A stretch of 64,000 nt of DNA from an uncultured Psychroserpens sp. GTDB lineage: Bacteria; Bacteroidota; Bacteroidia; Flavobacteriales; Flavobacteriaceae. Shown here piece after piece: positions 18,455 to 27,046 of the stretch. The stretch is from positions 124,001 through 188,000 of the forward strand of contig NZ_CANMRL010000001.1 of the NCBI RefSeq assembly GCF_947500255.1, written 5' to 3'. The notes below the pieces were generated by a model, which had not been told where the DNA came from, did not search any database, and was given only the letters and a program-made list of their open reading frames with translations. Each line of letters opens with the position of its first letter. Positions within the stretch are counted from its first letter, which is position 1. The position numbers were made by a program, and so were the translations under genes.

Positions 18455-19135
18455 CTATTGCTTCTTTTTACGAAATATTCCTTTTAAAAACCCTTGCTTA
18501 GTCGTGTCCTTTTTTCGTTCAACTCTTTTAATAGAATCATTTTTCTTTTTGAGGATACGTTCTAATTTTCGCTGAGCGCGCTCTGTAGAATCTCGCTTTT
18601 TAAATATACGAGCGAAAAAGCCGTTTGATTTTGGTTTAGCAGTGTAGACACTATCACCTTTAAAGTATATGGTATCCTTTAATTTATGATTGATCCAGAT
18701 CTTATTTTTTCTACTTTTATTGTAGTGACCAGATTGCTCTAGAATTCCATTCACATCATATTGTAAAAACAAACCATCTTTTAGGCCATTTTTCCAATTG
18801 GTAATTGAATTGACGTTACCATTTTCATACCATGTACGCCATTCGCCATCTTTGAGACCAAAATCAAAATTTCCTTTTTCTGCTAACTGTTTTGATCTAT
18901 AAAATTTTTCATATTCGTTATGTAGCACTAAACCACCTGCCCTCGAAACACTGTTGTGAATTTCTCCTGTTTTAAACCAGTAGTACTCTTTGCCTTCACT
19001 AAATTTCTTAACCTCTTTAAGTGCAACATAACACACAATATCATAATCACCAGACCTGATAAACTTTCTCTGTACATCTGAACTTACCGATAAAAATAAG
19101 ATCATACACACTAACAATAAGGCAAATTTTCTCAT
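18455..19135 (-). CDS. MORN-variant (YwqK-like) repeat protein
   Basis: A 226-residue protein with a signal peptide (MRKFALLLVCMILFLSVSS). Residues about 85-150 contain YwqK/MORN-type repeats (GLKDGEWRTWYENGNVNSI, NGLKDGLFLQYDVNGILEQ). The C-terminal 60 residues are strongly basic and charged (KKKNDSIKRVERKKDT). It starts the operon with the kinase and LytTR regulator. The first 25 codons and the upstream region are duplicated in inverted orientation at 51352-51586, which shows that this gene once followed the 163-residue lipoprotein gene now at 50890. The role is unknown; proximity suggests an accessory envelope protein of the two-component system. Confidence 0.8.
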   Translation of the reverse strand: MRKFALLLVCMILFLSVSSDVQRKFIRSGDYDIVCYVALKEVKKFSEGKEYYWFKTGEIHNSVSRAGGLVLHNEYEKFYRSKQLAEKGNFDFGLKDGEWRTWYENGNVNSITNWKNGLKDGLFLQYDVNGILEQSGHYNKSRKNKIWINHKLKDTIYFKGDSVYTAKPKSNGFFARIFKKRDSTERAQRKLERILKKKNDSIKRVERKKDTTKQGFLKGIFRKKKQ

Positions 19136-19166
19136 GATATTGTTTTTTTATAAAAATATATCTTTT

Positions 19167-19196
19167 TTAATTATGGGCAAACATAAAATTCATAAG
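19167..19196 (-). promoter_or_regulatory. Putative LytTR-type operator upstream of the MORN/kinase/regulator operon
   Basis: Half-sites CTTATGAAT (19196-19188) and CATAATTAA (19175-19167) on the minus strand, 21 bp apart, ending 32 bp upstream of the start at 19135. The first half-site, with its preceding CA, matches those before RHS module 1 and the T9SS gene; the second is weaker. This would imply autoregulation. Confidence 0.4.
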
Positions 19197-19203
19197 TGTA
19201 ATA

Positions 19204-19230
19204 AAAGCCCTTACGCAACTGTAAAGGCTC
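19204..19230 (-). terminator. Terminator copy within the left inverted repeat
   Basis: On the minus strand AGCCTTT / AAGGGCT arms are followed by TTTTATT. It is the degenerate partner of the terminator at 51421-51450, which ends the intact lipoprotein gene; here it follows only the tail of that gene. Confidence 0.5.
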
Positions 19231-19268
19231 AGGCTTTTATTCTAAAGAATTATCTAAGCTTTGGAAAA

Positions 19269-19390
19269 CTACCCTCCATTTGCCATTCGTTTCTCATCAT
19301 CTTTCTCCTGTCCTTGGAACCCATAACGGTAGTAGTCTATTGACCCATGATGGTTTGGAAGAGTATTCCGTAAGGATAGTAATCAAATCG
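19269..19390 (-). pseudogene. Remnant of an RHS core domain fused to a lipoprotein gene tail
   Basis: Reading the minus strand from 19390 gives DYYPYGIL, then after a 1-base deletion relative to the intact RHS gene (47650-47740) the next frame gives HGSIDYYRYGFQGQEKDDE. This is the RHS-core signature seen at 47699 onward (YRYGFQGQEKDDE). The similarity stops at the edge of the inverted repeat, where the frame runs into KRMANGG and a TAG stop. It is therefore a broken piece of a third RHS gene truncated at a rearrangement junction. Confidence 0.75.
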
Positions 19391-19594
19391 ATCAAAAACT
19401 AAGTATTTAAAAGAAGTAATAATGTGTTTAAAACACACAATATTCACACATTGTAGTAAAAATGATATTAAAATCCAACATCATTTTCCAAACCATATTA
19501 CTGTAAATATAACAACTTTGGTCAAACTTTTTAATTCAAATATATAAAATCTACTGGCGAATATTAGTTCTCATTAAACTACTTGAAAATTAGA

Positions 19595-19625
19595 TTTTAA
19601 TTTCTAATTCAAAATGATATATTTG
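19595..19625 (+). promoter_or_regulatory. Candidate Bacteroidota promoter of the T2SS-like cluster
   Basis: TATATTTG at 19618-19625 matches the Bacteroidota -7 consensus TAnnTTTG; a TTTT at 19595-19598 sits about 19 bp upstream in the -33 position. The element is 29 bp before the pseudopilin start. The rest of 19391-19594 shows no gene. Confidence 0.5.
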
Positions 19626-19654
19626 TTAGGGAAGTCTCATTAGTCTAATTTATT

Positions 19655-20083
19655 ATGAAAGCGAACAAAAATATATCTACTACAAAGAAAGGTTATTTAA
19701 AAGCATATTCGATGACCGAAATTTTAGGTGTGCTGTGTATTATTGGTATTTTAATTTATTTGGTTGTGCCTAATCAGACTTCAGTAGTTGTCTCAGCTAA
19801 ATCCATTGAAGCTCAAAATATGTTAAGTATGGTACATGGCTTACAGAAAAGTCATTTCTATCGTTATTCTAAATATACTCAGGATTTTGATGAATTAGGT
19901 TTTGAACAAGCATTAACCATTGATAAAGGAGGGCAAGCCGTTTATAAAATAGAAGTTATTGAGTCCTCAATGAATACATTTAAAGCTACCGCTACTTCGT
20001 TACAAGATTTTGATGGAGATGGAAATTATAATACGTGGCAAATTGATCAAGATAGAATGTTGAAAGAAATTGTGAAGGATTAG
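19655..20083 (+). CDS. GspG-like pseudopilin
   Basis: A 142-residue protein with a class III prepilin N-terminus: a basic leader, then A-YSMTEILGVLCIIGILIYL, with Glu at mature position +5 and a hydrophobic helix (residues about 18-40). The residue before the predicted cleavage is Ala rather than the usual Gly. The globular part ends in FDGDGNYNTWQIDQD, an Asp/Gly-rich loop like the calcium-binding C-terminus of major pseudopilins (GspG type). First gene of the secretion cluster and followed after 1 bp by the prepilin peptidase that should process it. No other pilin-like gene is in the cluster, so either this single pseudopilin forms the pseudopilus or minor ones are encoded elsewhere. Confidence 0.85.
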   Translation: MKANKNISTTKKGYLKAYSMTEILGVLCIIGILIYLVVPNQTSVVVSAKSIEAQNMLSMVHGLQKSHFYRYSKYTQDFDELGFEQALTIDKGGQAVYKIEVIESSMNTFKATATSLQDFDGDGNYNTWQIDQDRMLKEIVKD

Positions 20084-20084
20084 A

Positions 20085-20570
20085 TTGGAACTTCATCTCT
20101 CTTTTGTCATATTAACTATTATTTTATGTGTTGTTGTTTGGCAAGATTTGAAACAACGCCTCATTCATGTGTTGTTACCAATTTTGGTGTTCTTAACAGC
20201 TGTAATAATAAACTATTTAAGTGAGCATCTAAATTTTATGATGTGCTTAAAAAATATTGGATTTGTAGTAATAAACATTATTGGTGTAACACTTTATTTT
20301 TCATTCAAGAATAAAAGTTTTGTTAACCCAGTTGATTCAATGATAGGCCTAGGTGATATTTTGTTTTTTGTAGCAATTACACCATTGTTTAACTTGAAAT
20401 CATATATATTATTTTTTATTGTAGGCATGCTGTTTTCGCTTGTCATACATATCATAGTAAACGCATTTAAAAAACAAAAAACTGTACCATTGGCAGGTTA
20501 TCTTGCCTTATTTTTAATCGGAACAGTTTTTTTTGAGCGCGTTCTAAATTTAAACCTGATTATACTATAA
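20085..20570 (+). CDS. Type IV prepilin peptidase (A24 family, short form)
   Basis: A 161-residue polytopic membrane protein with about five or six hydrophobic segments. The two catalytic aspartates of A24 peptidases are present: one in WQDLKQRLIH (residue about 21) and one in the GxGD motif (GLGDILFF, about residue 90). The N-terminal zinc/methylase domain of full-length GspO/PilD is absent, as in TadV/CpaA-type enzymes. It starts with TTG one base after the pseudopilin stop, implying translational coupling. Its substrate is presumably the adjacent pseudopilin. Confidence 0.88.
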   Translation: MELHLSFVILTIILCVVVWQDLKQRLIHVLLPILVFLTAVIINYLSEHLNFMMCLKNIGFVVINIIGVTLYFSFKNKSFVNPVDSMIGLGDILFFVAITPLFNLKSYILFFIVGMLFSLVIHIIVNAFKKQKTVPLAGYLALFLIGTVFFERVLNLNLIIL

Positions 20571-20573
20571 TTT

Positions 20574-21974
20574 TTGAACAACTTAGAACACATAGAGTTA
20601 AGTATTGGTTTGCAACAAGCCATAAATTCTGACATGGCTAATCATTTTAGTGTGGTGCCAAAAGAAATCAATACTGCCGATGCACTTTTCTACTTTGATC
20701 AGAATAGGATTTCAGAATTAAATTCGATTAAAGAAGAACTTATACTCATACTTAATAAGAACATCACTTTAGAACCCATTGATAGTACTGTTCTAAAAAA
20801 AGCATTATCTACATATTACAGAACAAATACCGATCGTTCGAAATTAATGTCCTATTCTAACGATTTTTTAGAAGAATTAATCTTTGAAGCGAAACATATT
20901 AATGCTAGTGATATTCACATCGAAATATATGAAGAGGATGCTAGGGTTAGATTACGAATAGATGGCCAGCTAATTGAGAAAAATCATATCAAAAAAGATA
21001 GCTATAATGAGTTAATCAATCAAATTAAAATTAAGTCAAATTTAGATATTACCGAGAAGAGACTGCCCCAAGATGGAAGGATTGAATACGAAGATTTTGA
21101 TATTAGGGTATCTATTTTACCGACACATCACGGTGAAAAAGTAGTGATGAGGATTCTAGGAAGAGACGCATCGCACTTAAATATTAACCAACTTGGACTG
21201 GAAAATGATGATCTTTCTAGGTACTTAGAAGCTGTTAGGAAGTCTAACGGTATTGTCCTTATTAGTGGACCTACAGGATCTGGTAAAACAACAACTCTAT
21301 ACGGAACACTAAAATACTTGAATAATATCGAGCGTAATATTGTTACCGTAGAAGATCCTATAGAATATACTTTAAAAGGTATAAATCAAGTCCAATTGAA
21401 AGAAGATATAGGACTTACATTCACCTCGGCATTACGATCATTTTTAAGACAAGACCCAGACATTATTATGCTTGGGGAAATTAGAGATGGACAAACCGCT
21501 CAAATGGCTATAAGGGCATCTTTAACCGGTCATTTAGTTCTTTCTACTATACATACCAATTCTGCCGTTGGTACCATCTCTAGACTTATGGATATGGGAG
21601 TACCATCATTTTTATTGGCAGAAACCATGAATATATCTGTCGCACAACGTTTATTGAGAACACTTTGTGAAGACTGTAAGCAAGAACAAACGTTTGATAT
21701 CAATGATATGCCAAAAACGTTTAAACTAAATAGAGAGATAAAAACACATCACGTTGCTGTTGGTTGCCACAGTTGTTATCATACAGGCTACAAAGGAAGA
21801 CGAGCAATTTATGAAATTTTACCAATGACTGCTGAAACAACAAATGCCATTAAAAATGGTACGTTAGAGCAGTCTAATTTTATGGAAGGTCAAAAATTAT
21901 CAGACAAAGCTTTAGATTTATTTACCCAAGGATTAACATCTATCGATGAAATTTATTCTATACTCATTAACTAA
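20574..21974 (+). CDS. gspE: GspE/PilB-family secretion ATPase
   Basis: A 466-residue cytoplasmic ATPase. It has Walker A GPTGSGKTTTLYG (about residue 232), an Asp box VEDPIEY, Walker B IIMLGEIRDGQTA (about residue 297) and a His box LSTIHTNSA. A tetracysteine zinc motif (CEDC ... CHSCYHTGYKGRRAIYE, residues about 364-410) is typical of GspE/PilB and absent from PilT. The N-terminal domain is short. It starts with TTG 4 bp after the peptidase gene; the next in-frame ATG (codon 21) would remove only the first 20 residues. It powers pseudopilus assembly, normally through a GspF platform protein, which is not encoded in this cluster. Confidence 0.95.
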   Translation: MNNLEHIELSIGLQQAINSDMANHFSVVPKEINTADALFYFDQNRISELNSIKEELILILNKNITLEPIDSTVLKKALSTYYRTNTDRSKLMSYSNDFLEELIFEAKHINASDIHIEIYEEDARVRLRIDGQLIEKNHIKKDSYNELINQIKIKSNLDITEKRLPQDGRIEYEDFDIRVSILPTHHGEKVVMRILGRDASHLNINQLGLENDDLSRYLEAVRKSNGIVLISGPTGSGKTTTLYGTLKYLNNIERNIVTVEDPIEYTLKGINQVQLKEDIGLTFTSALRSFLRQDPDIIMLGEIRDGQTAQMAIRASLTGHLVLSTIHTNSAVGTISRLMDMGVPSFLLAETMNISVAQRLLRTLCEDCKQEQTFDINDMPKTFKLNREIKTHHVAVGCHSCYHTGYKGRRAIYEILPMTAETTNAIKNGTLEQSNFMEGQKLSDKALDLFTQGLTSIDEIYSILIN

Positions 21975-21980
21975 ATACTT

Positions 21981-23906
21981 ATGACGAAGAAAATACTACT
22001 ACTATTAACAGTCATTCTTTCCTTTCAAATAGGATGGACACAATCTAATTTGAATGAGTTTAAGAGTAAAATGGAAGAACTCGCAAAAACTAAAAAAGGT
22101 TTAGATGAAAGCATAAGAATTGATCTTACCGGACTTACCTTATATGATTATATCACGACACTGGCAGCTGAACATGAATTAAATGTTAGTGTCGATCCAC
22201 AACTTAATCAAATAGTAACTGCCAATTTTTTTGATGTCAAGGTTTCTGAAGTATTTTATTTTTTAATCAGAACATATGAATTGGATGTCGATGTCATGAA
22301 TAATATATTGATTTTCAATAAGAAAAAAGAAGAAGTTATAGTAGAAAAACCCAAACCTTTAAAAGTCATAGATGTCTCCTACAATAATCAAAATGATTTT
22401 CTATCAATGAAACTCAAGAACGATTCTCTGCCAAGAGTGGCCCAAGCCATTACAGACGCTTCTAAAAAGAATGTTGTTCTAGCTCCAGATATTAAGGATA
22501 TGAAGGTTTCTGCGTATATATTAAATAGACCTTTTGATCAGGTATTAGATATGATGGCAAAATCTAATAGTCTTGTTGTATCTCAGGATGAGAATAGCAA
22601 CTACTATTTAGAAAAAGACAATACGCCTAAAGAAGAGGTTAGACCAAATAACACACGTAATACTTCAAACAATAGAAGACAAAATAATAATAGACCAGCA
22701 ACAGGAACCTCAGGAAGTTTTACTATAGAAATTAATGATAAAGGATTTTTAAATATTCAATCATTTGAAGGTGATGCTGCCGAAATGATCATTGAAGCAG
22801 CCGAGAAACTTAAGATAAGTTTGTTTATGTATGATACACCCGAAAATGTGAGTACTACTTTAATTGCTAACGGAATCACTTTTGACGAACTTTTAAATCA
22901 TTTGTTTACAGGAGAGATATACACTTATAAAATTGTAGATCAATCATATCTCATCGGAGAGCATGTCACCGAAGGTCTGAGAACGACCGAACTCGTGCAA
23001 TTAGAAAACAGATCTATTGAATCTGTATTTAGTTCGCTTCCTGCTGCACTTACTCAAAATCTTGAAATCAAAGAGTTTATAGAACTAAATGGGTTTGTAG
23101 TATCTGGATCGAAAATTTATATCGATGAGTTTAAAGATTACATTCGAGAAATAGATATAGTTGTACCTGTAATTCAGATTGAAGTTATTATCGTTCAGTA
23201 TCAGAAATCATATGAAATACAAACTGGAATTCAAGCGGGATTAGACAACCAACCAAGAACAACGTCTGGTGTATTGTTTCCAACAGGTGACGTATCACTT
23301 AATTCGACATCTGTAAATAGTCTTATAGATGCATTTAACGGACTTGGCTTTATAAATTTAGGTAAGGTCACTGAAAATTTTTATCTCAATTTAAGAGCTC
23401 TAGAAAACAACTCGTTGATCAAACTATCATCAACACCAAAGTTGGTAACACTTAATGGGCATGATGCTACGTCCTCTATAGGTGAAACAAGTTATTATTT
23501 TGAGCAGAATAACCAGCTCATTAATACTGGAGTGAACAATAACATCTTACAATCTGGCACATGGAAATCTACCGAAGCAAATTTGAGCATTAGTATTACA
23601 CCATTTGTATCTAAGGATGAAAATGTAACACTTACCATATCTGTTGAACGCAGTTCATTTTTGGCACGTGTTGGAGAAAATGCACCTCCAGGTAAAGCAA
23701 CTCAGAAATTTGAATCAATGATAAGTGTGAGAAATAATGAGATGATATTACTGGGAGGACTCGATGAACTAGAGAATGAAAACTCAGGAACAGGAACACC
23801 ATTTTTTGCTAGAATACCAATTATAAAGTGGTTTTTTAGTAGTAGAAAGAAACGAAAAGAAAAATCAAAACTTCATATATTTATTAAACCCACAGTAACC
23901 TACTAA
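21981..23906 (+). CDS. gspD: Secretin (GspD/PilQ family)
   Basis: A 641-residue outer-membrane channel. It has a signal peptide (residues 1-20, ...IGWTQ) and an N0/STN-like domain (LTGLTLYDYITTLAAEHELN), followed by N-type repeats. A low-complexity Asn/Thr/Arg linker (about 218-245) and a secretin domain (about 390-641) follow. Secretin hallmarks are VPVIQIEVIIVQ, SSTPKLVTLNG, ISVRNNEMILLGGL and the C-terminal KLHIFIKPTV. The GGL-IPxxxW pattern is present as ARIPIIKWFF. No GspS-type C-terminal extension or lipoprotein Cys is visible. It ends 1 base into the next gene, the expected operon mate GspL/PilM. It should form the outer-membrane pore of the system. Confidence 0.95.
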   Translation: MTKKILLLLTVILSFQIGWTQSNLNEFKSKMEELAKTKKGLDESIRIDLTGLTLYDYITTLAAEHELNVSVDPQLNQIVTANFFDVKVSEVFYFLIRTYELDVDVMNNILIFNKKKEEVIVEKPKPLKVIDVSYNNQNDFLSMKLKNDSLPRVAQAITDASKKNVVLAPDIKDMKVSAYILNRPFDQVLDMMAKSNSLVVSQDENSNYYLEKDNTPKEEVRPNNTRNTSNNRRQNNNRPATGTSGSFTIEINDKGFLNIQSFEGDAAEMIIEAAEKLKISLFMYDTPENVSTTLIANGITFDELLNHLFTGEIYTYKIVDQSYLIGEHVTEGLRTTELVQLENRSIESVFSSLPAALTQNLEIKEFIELNGFVVSGSKIYIDEFKDYIREIDIVVPVIQIEVIIVQYQKSYEIQTGIQAGLDNQPRTTSGVLFPTGDVSLNSTSVNSLIDAFNGLGFINLGKVTENFYLNLRALENNSLIKLSSTPKLVTLNGHDATSSIGETSYYFEQNNQLINTGVNNNILQSGTWKSTEANLSISITPFVSKDENVTLTISVERSSFLARVGENAPPGKATQKFESMISVRNNEMILLGGLDELENENSGTGTPFFARIPIIKWFFSSRKKRKEKSKLHIFIKPTVTY

Positions 23907-25084
23907 TGGTAAAGAACCTCAAAACACTTTTAAAAGGAAAAGATCACTATTACTTGATTGGAGTTTACTCCGTTCAAGATACTATTGAATACCAGTTCCT
24001 TGAAGTTGCTCTCGAGGTCGACGAACTAAAGATTATTGAAAGGCAGCATTTTTCTAATGCTGACGAAGAGTTTAAAAACTACCTTAAGAAGGACTACCCT
24101 GTATTACTTCATTTTGATGGTGATAATGTGATTTCTAGATCTACAGAAAATAAACAAGGCTATAGAAATAGTATTGTTTTTAAAATGAATCCAGACGACT
24201 TCAACTTTTACGAATACCATCAGGATAATCAAATATATGCCTCTCTAACTAGAAAGAAGGTTATAGATGACGTGATGGCATTATTAAACAAGAACGACAA
24301 GTTTGTAGTGCACACGGCTTTAGGTCCTTTTGTGTTATCTCAATTGTTTTCATTGGTTAATCAATCTCACATATATACAAATTTTTATGCGCTTGAATTC
24401 ACTTCTGAGCACTTAGTTTCGTTTACAAAAACAGAAGAGAAAAACCAAAAGGTTTCTATTTCCGAAGATCTATTTAATCAGAACGAAATCGCACTCATCG
24501 CTACCTTTTTAGAATACAAACAAGGGAATTCAAACGTGCACTTTGATGATGACTTTTTAAACGCAAATAAAGAGCAACAGAAATACAGAAAACAATTCAA
24601 ACAAATGAGTGCCTTTACAATTGCATTCATTCTATTGGCTTTATTTATTGGTCATAACCTCTTAGGTCATTATGTAGAATCTCTTGCCCAAAAGGAATCT
24701 CTCTATTCTATTTCTCAACAAACCATCCTTGAGGTTAACAATTTGAGAGAAGAAAGAGAACTCAAAGAGAAAATATTAGAATCTAGTGGTGTTATCGACC
24801 CCAATTTTTTAACGCAATATTTTGTCGAAATTGGAAATATTATCCCAGAGAGTATTACTATAAATTCTATGGACATCGCTCCTGCATTAAAAAAAATAAA
24901 ACCAAATGAAAAAGTAACTATCGATACAAAAATTATTAGCGTTATTGGTGAGTCTGAAAATGATGACGACTTCAATAAATTGGTTAAAAATTTGAGAGCC
25001 ATTTCTTGGGTCAAAAAAATAGATATTACTAGCTATACAGAAGATAAATCTGGAAATTCATTTGTTTTAGAAATAAAGAAATAA
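23906..25084 (+). CDS. GspL-like (PilM-PilN fusion type) assembly protein
   Basis: A 392-residue protein. The N-terminal about 230 residues lack export signals and have a degenerate actin-like (PilM/GspL cytoplasmic) character. One transmembrane helix lies at about 232-250 (FTIAFILLALFIGHNLLG). A periplasmic coiled coil follows, then a ferredoxin-like PilN/GspL domain (IIPESITINSMDI ... VIGESENDDDFNKLVKNL). Sequence similarity to named families is weak; the call rests on topology plus position between the secretin and the GspM-like gene. It should connect the GspE ATPase to the periplasmic parts. Confidence 0.75.
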   Translation: MVKNLKTLLKGKDHYYLIGVYSVQDTIEYQFLEVALEVDELKIIERQHFSNADEEFKNYLKKDYPVLLHFDGDNVISRSTENKQGYRNSIVFKMNPDDFNFYEYHQDNQIYASLTRKKVIDDVMALLNKNDKFVVHTALGPFVLSQLFSLVNQSHIYTNFYALEFTSEHLVSFTKTEEKNQKVSISEDLFNQNEIALIATFLEYKQGNSNVHFDDDFLNANKEQQKYRKQFKQMSAFTIAFILLALFIGHNLLGHYVESLAQKESLYSISQQTILEVNNLREERELKEKILESSGVIDPNFLTQYFVEIGNIIPESITINSMDIAPALKKIKPNEKVTIDTKIISVIGESENDDDFNKLVKNLRAISWVKKIDITSYTEDKSGNSFVLEIKK

Positions 25085-25612
25085 GTGGCTAAAAGTTTTA
25101 CATATAAACAAAAGTTTTTTGGCATAGTATTAGGCTTTGTCATCCTATCGCTTGCGACTTATAAAAAAACATACAAACATGTTTTTGAAGCTAAAGCACA
25201 ATTGAGTTTGGTCGATGATAAATTAAAAGACGTTGATAATTCTAATAATGAAGTTATTTTTCTCAAAAATGAAATCAATAGTCTTGATAACATTATAGGA
25301 GGTCAAAGTAAAACACCAGAGCAAGTTCAGCAAATGATTCTTGATTTTGTATCTAACTCTAATTACGATGTTGATATTTCATCTATAGAAGACACCCATT
25401 TATATAGTGATAACGAATTTAAAATATACACCAACACTATTGAAATTGAAGGCTCTTATTTTGATTTAATGAAACTGTTTTATGATATTGAAAGAGAGTT
25501 TAATATGTCTAAAATAATTAGTAGCAAACTATTTTCAATTAAGAACTACAGAACCAATTCAAAACGATTATATTTAAAATTAATTTTTCAGAATTATGAA
25601 AAAAATAAATAG
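25085..25612 (+). CDS. GspM/PilO-like inner-membrane assembly protein
   Basis: A 175-residue protein starting with GTG directly after the previous stop. A short cytoplasmic tail is followed by one transmembrane helix (GIVLGFVILSLATY, residues about 11-25), a coiled coil (about 30-70) and a small ferredoxin-like domain (TNTIEIEGSYFDLMKLFYDIE). This is the standard PilO/GspM layout. Its 3' end overlaps the lipoprotein gene by 17 bp. Predicted partner of the preceding GspL-like protein. Confidence 0.75.
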   Translation: MAKSFTYKQKFFGIVLGFVILSLATYKKTYKHVFEAKAQLSLVDDKLKDVDNSNNEVIFLKNEINSLDNIIGGQSKTPEQVQQMILDFVSNSNYDVDISSIEDTHLYSDNEFKIYTNTIEIEGSYFDLMKLFYDIEREFNMSKIISSKLFSIKNYRTNSKRLYLKLIFQNYEKNK

Positions 25613-26552
25613 CATTCTATTAGCCGCAATAACGATAATGTCCTTTTCATGTGACGATATTATCGAAGAAGACATTGCCAACGATACAATTCAAACAGTC
25701 GCACCAAATGAAGGCGCAACAATTGATGGTAATACTGTTCAATTTGTATGGCAAGCCCTAGATGGTGCTGATGATTATAGGTTGCAAGTCATTAATAGTA
25801 ATCAAGCTTTAGTTGTAGATTCTTTGACCACAGCCACAAGCTTGGATATTGTTTTAAATCCAGGTAGCTATCAGTGGAGAGTAAAAGGGGAGAATTTCGC
25901 CTACACTACGCAATATACATTTCCAATAAATTTTGATGTGGAAGCATCAAATGATTTGACCAACCAAAATGTGCAATTACTTACACCTTCTGATGATCTA
26001 TATACCAATGATCCTAACAGTATTATTTTGACTTGGTCATCTATTATTAGTGCCGACTCTTATACTTTAGACATTGTGAAGATTAATGGTGGTGAGCAAA
26101 CGGTATTACAAGAGCCAGATATAACCACTACCAACTATTCACCATCTTCGACTGTTTTTGATGAAGATGCCGAATACATATGGAGAGTGAAGGCCGTTAA
26201 TGCCACAAGTCAGACAAATTTTTCTGAACGTTCGATTTTTATAGACAGAGTATCGCCTAACCAGCCATCTCTTACGTTACCCAATGATATGGAAGAGTTT
26301 ACAGATTTCACAGTTAACTTTAATTGGACCAATGGTGCAGATACTGGAGATTTGCAGTCCGCTATAACAAACACTTTTGAGGTGTCATCAGACATTAACT
26401 TTGGAACGTTGGTCGATTCAGAAGACTTACAAAACAACTCTTATCAATATACTTTTGAAACCACCGGAACATATTATTGGCGCGTTAGAGCTTATGATAG
26501 TGCTGGTAATGTAGGTGACTACAGTATTGTGAGATCATTTATCATTCAATAA
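25596..26552 (+). CDS. Lipoprotein with three Fn3/Ig-like repeats
   Basis: A 318-residue protein with a lipoprotein signal (ILLAAITIMSFSCDD, Cys about residue 19). Three tandem Fn3-like repeats follow at about 35-115, 120-215 and 220-318, each with a W-x-x-x-x-G/S-A-D-x-Y strand and a Y-x-WRV(K/R)A ending. It lies inside the secretion operon, overlapping the GspM-like gene and ending on the first base of the GspC-like gene, so it is very likely part of the apparatus. Lipoproteins in this position can act as pilotins or surface adaptors; that role is inference. Confidence 0.8.
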   Translation: MKKINSILLAAITIMSFSCDDIIEEDIANDTIQTVAPNEGATIDGNTVQFVWQALDGADDYRLQVINSNQALVVDSLTTATSLDIVLNPGSYQWRVKGENFAYTTQYTFPINFDVEASNDLTNQNVQLLTPSDDLYTNDPNSIILTWSSIISADSYTLDIVKINGGEQTVLQEPDITTTNYSPSSTVFDEDAEYIWRVKAVNATSQTNFSERSIFIDRVSPNQPSLTLPNDMEEFTDFTVNFNWTNGADTGDLQSAITNTFEVSSDINFGTLVDSEDLQNNSYQYTFETTGTYYWRVRAYDSAGNVGDYSIVRSFIIQ

Positions 26553-27046
26553 TGAAAAAAAAGCATCTTAACATAGTATTATTTATTCTTGTATTTGTTA
26601 TTTACGGCGGTGTGTTTTTCAAGATTTTCAAAAAGAAAGAGGTCCAGTTAGATAATTCAGCTTATAACTCGACATTTTCTCAGCAAGTCTCAGACTTTAA
26701 CATTAAGCGGTCTAATTTTAATATTTCTAGTATGAAAAGTGATCCTTTTGGGATAAGCAAAATGCGCACGAGAAAACCTATTGTAAAGATGGAGCCAAAA
26801 TCAACTTTTAATTCGGTTCCCCAAAAAACCAAGACAAGTATGACATGGCCCAGAGTGACTTACTATGGGTTTATAAAAAATAATTCTAAAACAACCCGTT
26901 TGGCACTTATTAAAATTAATAATAAGCTTCATCGAAAAAGGGAGCAAGAAAAGATTGATAACATTCTGATAGTTAAGGCATATAATGACTCCATAAAACT
27001 AAGCTTCAATAATACAACTAAAACCATTATAAAAGTCAATGAATAA
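26552..27046 (+). CDS. GspC/PilP-like protein
   Basis: A 164-residue protein with one N-terminal transmembrane helix (residues about 6-24, IVLFILVFVIYGGVFF), a linker with the SDPFG motif, and a small beta domain starting WPRVTYYGFIKN and containing LALIKINNKLH and SIKLSF. This is the layout of GspC homology-region and PilP domains, which dock to the secretin. Sequence similarity is weak, so the call depends on topology, the DPF motif and operon position. It overlaps the next gene by 8 bp. Confidence 0.7.
   Translation: MKKKHLNIVLFILVFVIYGGVFFKIFKKKEVQLDNSAYNSTFSQQVSDFNIKRSNFNISSMKSDPFGISKMRTRKPIVKMEPKSTFNSVPQKTKTSMTWPRVTYYGFIKNNSKTTRLALIKINNKLHRKREQEKIDNILIVKAYNDSIKLSFNNTTKTIIKVNE

Larger units (their letters stand above)
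19063..19299. repeat. Left copy of a 235-bp inverted repeat flanking a 32-kb segment
   Basis: The reverse complement aligns with 51352-51586 with about 11 substitutions and one 3-bp indel by eye (near 94% identity). The copy comprises, on the minus strand, the last codons of the 163-residue lipoprotein gene (EKRMANGG stop), its terminator, the promoter region with the LytTR-like site and the first 24 codons of the MORN-like gene. Here the MORN-like gene is intact and the lipoprotein is only a tail. Confidence 0.9.

Noticed and set aside
19134-19343. 69-residue plus-strand frame
   Set aside because: It lies antisense across the inverted repeat, the LytTR-like site and the RHS remnant; the stretch is fully explained by those features.
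24715-25014. 99-residue minus-strand frame
   Set aside because: Antisense to the GspL-like gene, no homologous feature and wrong direction for the operon.
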